This document shows positions 44,143-51,576 of a DNA stretch of 64,000 bases, piece by piece. The notes beneath the pieces were generated by a model. That model had not been told where the DNA came from. It ran no database searches and saw only the letters and a list, made by a program, of their open reading frames with translations. The translations under genes and the position numbers were made by a program. The DNA lies in contig PAPI01000010.1 of the NCBI GenBank assembly GCA_002708845.1, positions 1-64,000 on the forward strand, in the 5' to 3' direction. This stretch comes from Leeuwenhoekiella sp. (lineage in GTDB: Bacteria > Bacteroidota > Bacteroidia > Flavobacteriales > Flavobacteriaceae). Numbering within the stretch: the first letter of the stretch is position 1; each line of letters begins with the position of its first letter.

Positions 44143-45561
44143 TTAATTTTCTAAAGGTTTATCTGTGCTTTTTGATTTTGAACTGAAATTAAAATGGTAC
44201 TGCAGACCTAAACCAAAATTATAGTAGAAATCTGTATACTTACCACTTTCTATCCCATCCAATTTGTCTGAAAATGGAATATTGTGTTCAGCCCACAAGC
44301 GCATACTGAACTTTTTACTGAGATGGTAATTTACTCCAACGCCATATTGTATTTTACCTTCGGCCTGAGAAGTATCAACACTCGAAGATTCATCACTCCC
44401 TATTTGAGCCAGCAACCCACCGCCAGCGTATACAAACGGGGCAAACGTATCGTTTTTTAACAGATTAAATTCCAGATTTAAATCAAGATGTCCAAAGGTT
44501 TCATCATAGGCTCTTCCACCCTTAAGATTGAAGAGTCCTCCTTTTACACCCACTGACATAAAATCAGTCAACGCAGTACTGTATCCCAGTCGTATTAAAG
44601 GAGTAACTTCACCATTACCATAATCTCCTTTATAAAGTGCTCCTCCTAAATCAAGTGTAAAAGAATTTTTTAGAGTCTGATCAAAGAATTCACGTTCATA
44701 AAGGCGGGTTGATTCTTCTAATTTTTTTTCTTCCTGATATTCCTGTACCAATTTATCATTTAGTTCGTTACCCGATTTAGTTGACCACAATCTATCTTCT
44801 ATACCTTCAACAATAAGCGCGTGAACAGCTTTCTCTATCGCCTCTTTCATTGCTAATTGCACCGGTTCGTTTTTAGTATACCCTGTTTCTACTTCCAACA
44901 ATCGTTGAAAGTTTACATAACGGAATAAACTTGCATCAATAGCCTGCGAAAGGATTGTTTTAGATATATAAACGGTCTTAAGAACCTTTCCGCTCGACGT
45001 AGATACTGCTCTTAAATAAACGGTTATCCTATCCTGACGGTATTGGGTTGAACCACCCACCCCAAAATATCTGGCTCCAAGACCTCCTGTTATAATATTT
45101 GAATCATAACTTATGATACCTCCTTCTAAAAGTACCCCGGCATATAACAAGGGCGGAAGATTTGGTTCATTTGGATTACTATTTTTTCGATATTCATCCC
45201 GGGTTGATCTAATAATATTACGCTCATTTAAAAGATTACCCAGATTTTCACGCTCTATTGGTGTAAACCATTTGGAATCTTCTAAAGCCTTTATAAGCAT
45301 TGTAGTAGCTCCCTGAGACACGGCTGTACTAAACGTACTTCCGTTTTCGACATTTTTATACTGCCCGGTTTGATCTTTGAAATTGTAAACTCCCGCAACT
45401 ATAGGTTCTGCAGGTTCAGGAAATTCAACAAGCTTTGTACTATAGCCCGATATTTCACCCGTACGAGCACTCTGGTTCATTATAGGCTGATTAAAATAAG
45501 CTCCGCAGGAAGCAAACAAAAAGCCACACGCCAGGTGTGTAACGACTCTTTTTAAATTCAT
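44143..45561 (-). CDS. csgG: CsgG-like curli secretion channel lipoprotein with C-terminal barrel-like extension
   Basis: The product has 472 residues from ATG 45561, the start of a lipoprotein signal ending FASC (GAYFNQP follows). Residues about 45-285 are the CsgG domain: VAGVYNFKDQTGQYK, FSTAVSQGATTMLIKALEDSKWFTPIERENLGNLLNER, then LEGGIISYDSNI and YRQDRITVYLRAVSTSSGKVL. E. coli CsgG ends at about 277 residues; this one adds about 170 residues with Gly-rich beta strands (FTLDLGGALYKGDYG, VGVKGGLFNLKGG, FAPFVYAGGGLLAQ, LGLQYHFNF) that resemble a small outer-membrane barrel. It is 4 bp after csgF. Confidence 0.9.
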   Translation of the reverse strand: MNLKRVVTHLACGFLFASCGAYFNQPIMNQSARTGEISGYSTKLVEFPEPAEPIVAGVYNFKDQTGQYKNVENGSTFSTAVSQGATTMLIKALEDSKWFTPIERENLGNLLNERNIIRSTRDEYRKNSNPNEPNLPPLLYAGVLLEGGIISYDSNIITGGLGARYFGVGGSTQYRQDRITVYLRAVSTSSGKVLKTVYISKTILSQAIDASLFRYVNFQRLLEVETGYTKNEPVQLAMKEAIEKAVHALIVEGIEDRLWSTKSGNELNDKLVQEYQEEKKLEESTRLYEREFFDQTLKNSFTLDLGGALYKGDYGNGEVTPLIRLGYSTALTDFMSVGVKGGLFNLKGGRAYDETFGHLDLNLEFNLLKNDTFAPFVYAGGGLLAQIGSDESSSVDTSQAEGKIQYGVGVNYHLSKKFSMRLWAEHNIPFSDKLDGIESGKYTDFYYNFGLGLQYHFNFSSKSKSTDKPLEN

Positions 45562-45565
45562 CACA

Positions 45566-45976
45566 TTATTGATTTGGTACAATGATTTGGGTCTGCTCTC
45601 CGGTATTAGTATCTAAAATATTGATGACTAAGCCTTCCTGAGAATCGTATACCTCAAGAGCAAGAGAACCAAAATTATAGGTACCGGCTTCAAGACCTTC
45701 TCCAATTTGCGAAGCAAATAAACCACGGGAAATTTGACTTAAAAGTTGTCTGTTTAGGTTATTCGCAAATTGTTCAAGTTCTGATTGCCTACCAAAACGA
45801 TCATTATCATCTCTGGGATCGGTAAATGAATTTTGGGCGTTTGCAGAACTTAATAACCATTGATAATTGAACGTTTCACCCCCGAAATTGGGATTTTTTG
45901 GTTGATAGGTAAGTTGTTGCCCATAACCCAAAGTTCCGGCAAGTAGAACAGTTGCTAAAAGTAGTAATTGCTTCAT
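45566..45976 (-). CDS. csgF: CsgF-like curli assembly factor
   Basis: The product has 136 residues from ATG 45976 (MKQLLLLATVLLAGTLGYGQ signal peptide; the longer frame has no signal). The mature start QLTYQPKNPNFGGETFNYQWLL is the CsgF signature (N-P-N-F-GG), followed by SSANAQNSF. CsgF binds the CsgG pore and couples nucleation to secretion. It is 5 bp after csgE. Confidence 0.94.
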   Translation of the reverse strand: MKQLLLLATVLLAGTLGYGQQLTYQPKNPNFGGETFNYQWLLSSANAQNSFTDPRDDNDRFGRQSELEQFANNLNRQLLSQISRGLFASQIGEGLEAGTYNFGSLALEVYDSQEGLVINILDTNTGEQTQIIVPNQ

Positions 45977-45980
45977 AACA

Positions 45981-46751
45981 TTAATATCGTTGTACTGTAT
46001 TTTGGTTTTTATTGTTAAAGTCAAGTTGCCGCATAACTTGCATAATTGAATACTGCGACATTTGTTTTAAGTATTCTGAAGCAGGTCTGATAAAAAATTC
46101 AAAAACCTTTTTCTCTGCAACATATACTTCAATTTTTGTATTGCGCCCTAAAGCAAGGACTTCTTTGATGGTAACAATCTCTTCACCGTTTATATTTTTT
46201 GAAAGATAATTGGAATAAAACTCCTTATAAAAGTCACTTCCAGGCTTTGTTTTGGTATCTTCCACTACGATACCTTTTAGAACAAGACCATCCTCTTTTG
46301 ATTTTGCAACATCCAAATTGGAGTCAGGCTGAATTACAGAAACAGGCGTTTCATCCCCGACAAATAATCCATTCTTAATAACCTTGCGATCTTTTCCGAC
46401 AAGGTTACCATCTGTATCATACACCAGAAAAAGTATTATTACATTTAAATTCTCATCAGCTTGAATAGATTCAGATAATACTTCTATTCGTTCATTAGGA
46501 TCTAATACAAGACGACCTTCGGTTTCTTCTTTTTGCAACTCATCATCTCCGCTTTGCGGATAAATAATTGAAAATTTATATTGTATACTGGTATTAATTG
46601 GGGTTTTATTTGATATTAATCCCTTAAAAACAAACATTTGGTTTTCTTCAGTTAGATCAATTTCACCTGAAACCTCTTTATTATAAAATTGCCCATTGAC
46701 AACTGTGGTAACTAATAAAACAAGAAGAAACAATAGCCGATTGGGGTTCAT
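45981..46751 (-). CDS. csgE: CsgE-like curli factor with extra N-terminal beta-sandwich-like domain
   Basis: A 256-residue protein with signal peptide (MNPNRLLFLLVLLVTTVVNG). Residues about 150-256 match CsgE: LVLKGIVVEDTKTKPGSDFYKEFYSNYL, NGEEIVTIKEVLALGRNTKIEVYVAEKKVFEFFIRP. E. coli CsgE is only 129 residues. Residues about 25-125 form an additional beta-rich domain (EVSGEIDLTEENQMFVFKG, SIQYKFSIIYPQSGDDE, LVLDPNERIEVLSES, NLNVIILFLVYD) whose strand pattern resembles the CsgC/CsgH chaperone sandwich. CsgE caps the CsgG vestibule and CsgH-type proteins prevent fibre formation in the periplasm. The fusion is inference from residue pattern, not alignment. Confidence 0.88.
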   Translation of the reverse strand: MNPNRLLFLLVLLVTTVVNGQFYNKEVSGEIDLTEENQMFVFKGLISNKTPINTSIQYKFSIIYPQSGDDELQKEETEGRLVLDPNERIEVLSESIQADENLNVIILFLVYDTDGNLVGKDRKVIKNGLFVGDETPVSVIQPDSNLDVAKSKEDGLVLKGIVVEDTKTKPGSDFYKEFYSNYLSKNINGEEIVTIKEVLALGRNTKIEVYVAEKKVFEFFIRPASEYLKQMSQYSIMQVMRQLDFNNKNQNTVQRY

Positions 46752-46765
46752 CTGTCAAAGAAAGA

Positions 46766-47251
46766 TTAGTTGAAGTTTCGTACTATTAGGCTTTGACCAT
46801 CACCTGTCATCGTAATTTTCATAGTCTCTGAAATTGAGTTCTCTCCAAAGACATTGATATCCTGATTATTTCCATTTTGAATAAATGTGCTGTTTACAAG
46901 AGTATTACTAAAAAAATTGTATTTAGTAAGTGTATTTTGATTGCCATTTTGAATAACCGAAACATTTATTTTATCAGCGCTATCAATCATTCGAATAACA
47001 TTATTTGAACCATTTTGATTTAGCGCAAGTTCAACATTGGGGGAATTTGCCGAAGTTTCTATTAAATTGTCCGTTCCCACCTGGACAATGAAAATGCTGG
47101 AATTTTCTGTTTGTGCTGCTGGCAATTGCAGTTGTTTTATTGAAGGATTATTGATTTGATAAATAACTGCCTCTTCCAGCTCTTGTCCAAAACCAACAAA
47201 AGATATCATAAAAATCGATATCGCAACTATACTTTTAAAAGCTGTTTTCAT
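46766..47251 (-). CDS. csgB: Short curlin-repeat protein, probably CsgB-like nucleator
   Basis: A 161-residue secreted protein: signal peptide MKTAFKSIVAISIFMISFVGFG. Curlin-type units are LALNQNGSNNVIRMI, VSVIQNGNQNTLTKY and STFIQNGNNQDINVF, with Q-x-G-x-x-N spacing. It has fewer and less regular units than the three long curlins, and ends in the hydrophobic SLIVRNFN. Its position between the long curlins and csgE suggests the minor subunit or nucleator. CsgA identity is also possible. Confidence 0.75.
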   Translation of the reverse strand: MKTAFKSIVAISIFMISFVGFGQELEEAVIYQINNPSIKQLQLPAAQTENSSIFIVQVGTDNLIETSANSPNVELALNQNGSNNVIRMIDSADKINVSVIQNGNQNTLTKYNFFSNTLVNSTFIQNGNNQDINVFGENSISETMKITMTGDGQSLIVRNFN

Positions 47252-47464
47252 AATTATTTATTTTTCATTAGCAAAGAAACCCAATACCCTTCAAGATATT
47301 GAAATTTTTTACAAAAAATTCAATTAGTCAAGATAAAAATCATCAAGACATCAATAATGTTTTATAACTGTACTCTAATTTTATTTAAAACTAAAAGCAG
47401 TACGAATTTAGACTTACTATCAAGTGATAATCCATACTGCCTTTAATTTTATAACTTAATCAGA

Positions 47465-48451
47465 TTAGTTTGATTGAGTAACGCTAGAAGAATTACCCAT
47501 ACCCATTTGGGTAACTGTACTTATGTGACTTCCTCCACTCTGAATAACTGAGCTAATATTTGAGTTACCCCCTTGCATCACTGTACTTGTATTATAAGTA
47601 CCAATTTGCTGAGTAAAAGAAATATTATCATCTCCAGACTGCATTTCAGTAGCCACGTTAAAAGAGCCCTCCTGTAAAATTTCAGCACTGTTATTATCGC
47701 CAATTTGGGTTTGACTTGCAACGTTATTTCCACCAAAAGATAATATATTCTGGATAGCAGAGGCTTCGTTACCGTTACCTTGCTGACCCTGATAGATTTC
47801 ATTCATATCTTCTTCCATGGCAGCATAAGCACTGTTATCATTACCCATTTGCTCTTGCAGAGAAGTACCTCCTCGAGATGCAAATGAAGAGCCAGAAACT
47901 CCACCTTGTTCGGTAGTTGCTTCGTTGCCATCTCCTTCCTGGATAATATTAGCGAGGTTATCTGTCCCGAACTGACTAATACCGGCATAATTCTCATCAC
48001 CTGTTTGTCTTATGAATCCGTCATTATCATTTCCTAATTGATAAAGTTCCGCCTCATTATCGTCACCAGTGATATTAACACCTTCTCCAGGTAGAAAGCT
48101 ATCGCCTTGATTGTTGCGATCTCCAACCTGTTCTACAGTGACCATATTTCTATCTCCTGAAACATCAACTAAAATGTTGTTTTGCGTACCGTCCTGAATA
48201 ACATCAGAAGTATTATCTGTACTGCTATTACCAGCAATTTCTACTACAGAATTATTACTAACACCATCCTGATCAAGAGTAGTGTTATTGGTGTCACCAA
48301 AAATACGAGTAACAGATCTGTTAGTCATTCCGGTTTGATCTACTGTACTCGAATTTCCAGACCCGTTTTGTGAAATAACATTTTCGTTGCTTTGAGCAAA
48401 GGCTAAGGAGCCTAACATTAGCGCGCTAGCGCATAAAATAATTTTTTTCAT
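47465..48451 (-). CDS. csgA: CsgA-like curlin (major amyloid subunit), copy 1
   Basis: A 328-residue protein with signal peptide MKKIILCASALMLGSLAFAQ. About 25 curlin units of about 11 residues follow the Q-x-G-x-x-N-x-x-x-V pattern (TVEQVGDRNN, LYQLGNDNDGF, QTQIGDNNSAEIL, VTQMGMGNSSSVTQSN). An irregular stretch at about 180-225 breaks the ladder. E. coli CsgA has five 22-residue repeats in 151 residues, so this subunit is about twice that size and rich in Asp. The C-terminus STVTQMG-x-x-N-x-S-x-VTQ(S/T)N is shared with the other two copies. Confidence 0.88.
   Translation of the reverse strand: MKKIILCASALMLGSLAFAQSNENVISQNGSGNSSTVDQTGMTNRSVTRIFGDTNNTTLDQDGVSNNSVVEIAGNSSTDNTSDVIQDGTQNNILVDVSGDRNMVTVEQVGDRNNQGDSFLPGEGVNITGDDNEAELYQLGNDNDGFIRQTGDENYAGISQFGTDNLANIIQEGDGNEATTEQGGVSGSSFASRGGTSLQEQMGNDNSAYAAMEEDMNEIYQGQQGNGNEASAIQNILSFGGNNVASQTQIGDNNSAEILQEGSFNVATEMQSGDDNISFTQQIGTYNTSTVMQGGNSNISSVIQSGGSHISTVTQMGMGNSSSVTQSN
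48421..48432. repeat. GCGC-N4-GCGC element in curlin signal-peptide codons, copy 1
   Basis: GCGC-GCTA-GCGC lies in the codons for ASAL of the copy-1 curlin signal peptide. The same GCGC-N4-GCGC is at 49999-50010 and 51150-51161 in the other two curlins. It may form a small mRNA hairpin near the start codon; it could also only reflect conserved coding. Confidence 0.4.
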
Positions 48452-48494
48452 AATAGAAAAATTTAATTAATAATATATAGAATGGTTAATAAAT
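48452..48494 (-). promoter_or_regulatory. Conserved 5' leader of curlin copy 1
   Basis: These 43 bp before the ATG are identical to those before copy 2 (50030-50072) and nearly identical to those before copy 3 (51181-51222). They are almost pure A/T and are untranslated, so conservation beyond the coding start suggests a shared translation or mRNA-control element, or recent duplication. Confidence 0.6.
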
Positions 48495-48636
48495 TCTTAT
48501 TTGAAATACCTGAAATATTAAAATGCAACAGGCATTGATTTAAGGGGAGAAAATGTTAAAAAGACTACTTCGAGGGGAGCATTCTAACAAAATAAAAATA
48601 GGTAAAAACTAATAAGCTAAAGCTCCTTAAATATCT

Positions 48637-48656
48637 TATTCGTTTAAATACGAATA
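48637..48656. promoter_or_regulatory. Inverted repeat upstream of curlin copy 1
   Basis: TATTCGT-TTAAAT-ACGAATA is a perfect inverted repeat with 7-bp arms. The same element with one mismatch is at 50216-50235 upstream of copy 2. In both cases it is about 185 bp before the ATG, within a longer conserved block (TCTTATTCGTTTAAATAC). It is a candidate regulator site for curlin expression. Confidence 0.5.
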
Positions 48657-48766
48657 TCTTCGAAGTATGTATACTAATCGCTAAAAGTCTATTTTATACA
48701 AAATAGTTAAGGCATTAAAAACACCCTTATAAAACAAACTTTTTATACCTAAAAAATCAAAATAAA

Positions 48767-48793
48767 AAGGCTTACGAGAATGTCGTAAGCCTT
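48767..48793 (-). terminator. Rho-independent terminator after curlin copy 2
   Basis: AAGGCTTACGA-GAATG-TCGTAAGCCTT forms an 11-bp stem; on the minus strand it is followed by a T-run (TTTTTATTTTG). It lies 25 bp after the stop of the 403-residue curlin, so the curlins are at least partly separate transcription units. Confidence 0.8.
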
Positions 48794-48817
48794 CTTCAAA
48801 TTTTATAAAAAACAAGA

Positions 48818-50029
48818 TTAGTTAGTTTGAGTAACTGTCGATGTATTCATATTACCCATTTGAGTTACGGTACTCATCTGCATATTACCAGATTGCATAA
48901 CCCAGCTGTCATTTGCATCACCACCTTGAATCACATAAGACTGAGATGCACCACCAGTTTGATTAACAGTACTAAGGTTAGAAACACCAGTTTGTGTTAC
49001 TTCCGAAATATGACCAAAACCGTTTTGTACAGTATAACTTTCGTTGCTATCACCTACCTGCATAACTGTTGAGGTCTGAGAGGCACCTTTTTGCAGATCA
49101 TCAGCAATATTAGAATCACCTACCTGTGTTTGTGAAGCTGTATGGTTGCTGTTTGCCTGTGTTATTGTTGCAGTATTAAAGTCACCATGCTGCATTTGTG
49201 TAGCAATAGAATTTAACGTTCCTTGACCAGCTCCGTTAGCGAATGGTGAATCTTGTACTATGTCAGCAGTATTGCTATTCCCAATTTGCGTCTGGTAAGC
49301 TTGATTAGTAGCAACTACATCACCACTTCTGTTTTGCAAAATACTAGCAGTGTTAAGATTTCCATTTTGAGTAATTTCAGCAATATTTGACGCAGCAAAT
49401 TGATCTACGTCTGCATCATTATCGCTACCAGTTTGTGATACAATAGAAAGATGGCTAACACCTGCTTGATCAACATCAGAGACATTATAATCTCCAATTT
49501 GATCAACAGTACTATTATTAAGGTCACCTATCTGATCCACACTAGATACATTGTATTCACTTGGATCTGATGATAATGCTTGTTGTCTAACTAAAGATGA
49601 GTTTCTAAAACCATCCTGAGATACAGTACTTGTATTAAAATTTCCTACACGCGATACAGTACCTCCGCTGTTTACAAATCCCTGTAAAACTCTAGACCCG
49701 TTTTGAGATCCGTTTTGAGTTACCTCACTGTCGTTACCGTTATATACTTGTTGAACCTGAGAAGAATTAAGTCTTCCTGTTGAACTTACAACACTTGTAT
49801 TGGCATCTCCTAATTGATTAACAGAAGATCTGTTAATAGTACCGTCTTGCATAACATCTGAGTCGTTGTCGTCCCCGGTTTGAGTTACACCCGAAAGGTT
49901 GTCTGCTCCAACTTGAGAGACAGCCGATAGGTTGTCGTTACCCGTTTGTGACACATCACTTTCATTTGATTGTGCGAAAGCTGCTGCTCCCAACATTAGC
50001 GCGCTAGCGCATAAAATAACTTTTTTCAT
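48818..50029 (-). CDS. csgA: CsgA-like curlin (major amyloid subunit), copy 2
   Basis: A 403-residue protein with signal peptide MKKVILCASALMLGAAAFAQ. Roughly 30 curlin units follow (SQTGNDNLSAVSQVGADNL, QIGDLNNSTVDQIGDYNVS, TQVGDSNIADDLQ, TQMGNMNTSTVTQTN). It is the longest and most regular of the three copies and would form a long beta-solenoid-like amyloid core. The sequence is rich in Asp, Ser, Thr and Asn. Leader and signal codons match copy 1. Confidence 0.9.
   Translation of the reverse strand: MKKVILCASALMLGAAAFAQSNESDVSQTGNDNLSAVSQVGADNLSGVTQTGDDNDSDVMQDGTINRSSVNQLGDANTSVVSSTGRLNSSQVQQVYNGNDSEVTQNGSQNGSRVLQGFVNSGGTVSRVGNFNTSTVSQDGFRNSSLVRQQALSSDPSEYNVSSVDQIGDLNNSTVDQIGDYNVSDVDQAGVSHLSIVSQTGSDNDADVDQFAASNIAEITQNGNLNTASILQNRSGDVVATNQAYQTQIGNSNTADIVQDSPFANGAGQGTLNSIATQMQHGDFNTATITQANSNHTASQTQVGDSNIADDLQKGASQTSTVMQVGDSNESYTVQNGFGHISEVTQTGVSNLSTVNQTGGASQSYVIQGGDANDSWVMQSGNMQMSTVTQMGNMNTSTVTQTN
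49999..50010. repeat. GCGC-N4-GCGC element in curlin signal-peptide codons, copy 2
   Basis: GCGC-GCTA-GCGC, identical in position and sequence to that in copy 1. Confidence 0.4.
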
Positions 50030-50072
50030 AATAGAAAAATTTAATTAATAATATATAGAATGGTTAATAAAT
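50030..50072 (-). promoter_or_regulatory. Conserved 5' leader of curlin copy 2
   Basis: Identical over 43 bp to the leader of copy 1. It contains the block TTAATTAATAATATATAGAA in the plus orientation. Confidence 0.6.
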
Positions 50073-50215
50073 ACTTATTTGGTTTATCTGAGTTATTAAA
50101 ATAAAACAGTTGTTTAATTAAGCGGAGAGAAAGATGTTTGAAAAAATTCAACTGATAATTTCTTACTGATTAAAATTAATGATAAACAGCTATTAACTAG
50201 GTGTCTTTAAGCTCT

Positions 50216-50235
50216 TATTCGTTTAAATACAAATA
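50216..50235. promoter_or_regulatory. Inverted repeat upstream of curlin copy 2
   Basis: TATTCGT-TTAAAT-ACAAATA is the same element as at 48637-48656 with one arm mismatch. I did not find it upstream of copy 3. Confidence 0.45.
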
Positions 50236-50352
50236 TTTTCGACTAGCCAAACCTGTTAATAAGTTCTAAACTCAAAATTTTAAAGTATGCATATTTGCTC
50301 GTTTACAGTTTGAGAATAAAATAAAAAAAAGCTGAATACTAATTATGAGACT

Positions 50353-50384
50353 AAAAGCCGTCCAGTATAACGTAGACGGCTTTT
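50353..50384 (-). terminator. Rho-independent terminator after curlin copy 3
   Basis: AAAAGCCGTC, a 12-nt loop, then GACGGCTTTT form a 10-bp stem 22 bp after the stop of the 257-residue curlin. The stem ends in A/T tracts on both sides. Confidence 0.75.
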
Positions 50385-50406
50385 AAGCTGTTTGATTTAT
50401 CAAAAA

Positions 50407-51180
50407 CTAGTTGCTTTGAGTTACTGTTGAAGTATTAAAGCTTCCCATCTGGGTAACGGTACTTATATGACCTAAACCAGATTGCATCACAGTACTGGTA
50501 TTGTTATTACCTGATTGCATTACAGAGCTCCAATGATCCGCACCGTCCTGCATAACAGTTGACGTATTTGCTGTTCCATTTTGTGTAGACATAGATGTGT
50601 TCATGCTTCCTATTTGATCAACATCTGCAACGTTAGCCATTCCATCCTGATAAATTTCAGAAGAGTTGTCCGTACCATTTTGGTTTGTATTTCCGTCGTT
50701 ACCGGTTCCATCTTGCCAGATTACAGCATCGTTTCCGCCACCTCGTTGATAATTTAAAGCAATATTACCATCACCTACCTGATCAATATCAGACTCATTA
50801 AAATCTCCACCTAACTGAGTAACTGTAGCTCTGTTTCCGTTACCTTCAGTATCGATATCGCTTTCATTATCACTACTTAATTGAGTTACAAAAGCACGGT
50901 TGTCATTACCTATTTGTGTGGTGGTGGCAAGACTTCTGTTACGTCTCTGTCTGATTGTAGAATTGTTATTAACACCTGTCTGCTCTACAATAGCATCATT
51001 GTCTACAGCTCCTGGAGAAACGCTCCCCGATTGATCTACATTTGATTTGTTTATTGACCCTGTTTGGGTTACCATCGCATCATTCCCATTACCGGCTTGA
51101 TTTACGATACTTTCGTTTGATTGAGCAAATGTAACTGCTCCAATTAAAAGCGCTGCTGCGCACAAAATAACTTTTTTCAT
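50407..51180 (-). CDS. csgA: CsgA-like curlin (major amyloid subunit), copy 3
   Basis: A 257-residue protein with signal peptide MKKVILCAAALLIGAVTFAQ. About 20 curlin units follow (VNQAGNGNDAMVTQTGSIN, TQIGNDNRAFVTQLSSDN, QDGTGNDGNTNQNGTDN, TQMGSFNTSTVTQSN). A short basic stretch (IRQRRNRSLATT) near residue 80 interrupts the otherwise acidic ladder. It is the first curlin of the locus in transcription order, with its own leader and terminator. Confidence 0.88.
   Translation of the reverse strand: MKKVILCAAALLIGAVTFAQSNESIVNQAGNGNDAMVTQTGSINKSNVDQSGSVSPGAVDNDAIVEQTGVNNNSTIRQRRNRSLATTTQIGNDNRAFVTQLSSDNESDIDTEGNGNRATVTQLGGDFNESDIDQVGDGNIALNYQRGGGNDAVIWQDGTGNDGNTNQNGTDNSSEIYQDGMANVADVDQIGSMNTSMSTQNGTANTSTVMQDGADHWSSVMQSGNNNTSTVMQSGLGHISTVTQMGSFNTSTVTQSN
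51150..51161. repeat. GCGC-N4-GCGC element in curlin signal-peptide codons, copy 3
   Basis: GCGC-TGCT-GCGC keeps the two GCGC arms although the loop and the flanking codons differ from copies 1 and 2. Confidence 0.4.
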
Positions 51181-51222
51181 AAGAGAAAATTTAATTAATA
51201 ATATATAGAATGGTTAATAAAT
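51181..51222 (-). promoter_or_regulatory. Conserved 5' leader of curlin copy 3
   Basis: It matches the leaders of copies 1 and 2 with one substitution and a 1-bp deletion near the ATG. The block from TTTAATTAATAATA to GGTTAATAAAT is unchanged. Confidence 0.6.
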
Positions 51223-51576
51223 ACTATTTAAAGACCGTGAAATAAACAAAGTTGGAGAACGTTTATTATCAAAGTCAACTAGGGGAAGTTGGGAGGCGAA
51301 GAAATTTATTTCATCAAGCTTTTTCTATTTCAACGCACCGCTAAAGTATGAAAAACTATACCACTTAATTTCATAGAAAATCAACTTTTCGATGAAACTC
51401 ATTGATTACGAAAACGTTGTATCTCTCAAAACCGCATTGCTATTGAGCTAATAGGTTAAAGGGGAAAACACCCTTTTTTATGGCAAAATTAAAGTTGTAA
51501 GAATAAAGCTACATGAGTTGTAAGTGTTAAAATAGTCATTTCCAAATAATAACCTGAGCTCAACCTATGAATACAA
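51223..51576. other. Spacer between curlin copy 3 and glutamine synthetase III
   Basis: This stretch should contain the promoter of curlin copy 3 and the 3' end of the GSIII transcript. A weak hairpin AAAGGG-N7-CCCTTT is at 51458-51476, with its T-run on the plus side. I see no gene. Confidence 0.4.

Larger units (their letters stand above)
48495..48817. promoter_or_regulatory. Spacer upstream of curlin copy 1
   Basis: This stretch carries the inverted repeat at 48637-48656 and the terminator at 48767-48793. Otherwise I see no gene. Part of it (around 48625-48665) is also conserved upstream of curlin copy 2. Confidence 0.5.
50073..50406. promoter_or_regulatory. Spacer upstream of curlin copy 2
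   Basis: It holds the inverted repeat at 50216-50235 and the terminator at 50353-50384 that ends the copy-3 transcript. No gene is visible. Confidence 0.5.

Noticed and set aside
46766-51180. Repetitive curlin DNA as a possible CRISPR or tandem satellite
   Set aside because: The repeats are in-frame coding units of the Q-x-G-x-x-N type with variable bases; there are no identical repeats with unique spacers.
51458-51476. Hairpin AAAGGG-N7-CCCTTT as a terminator of GSIII
   Set aside because: The T-run is on the plus side while GSIII is on the minus strand, and no plus-strand gene precedes it.
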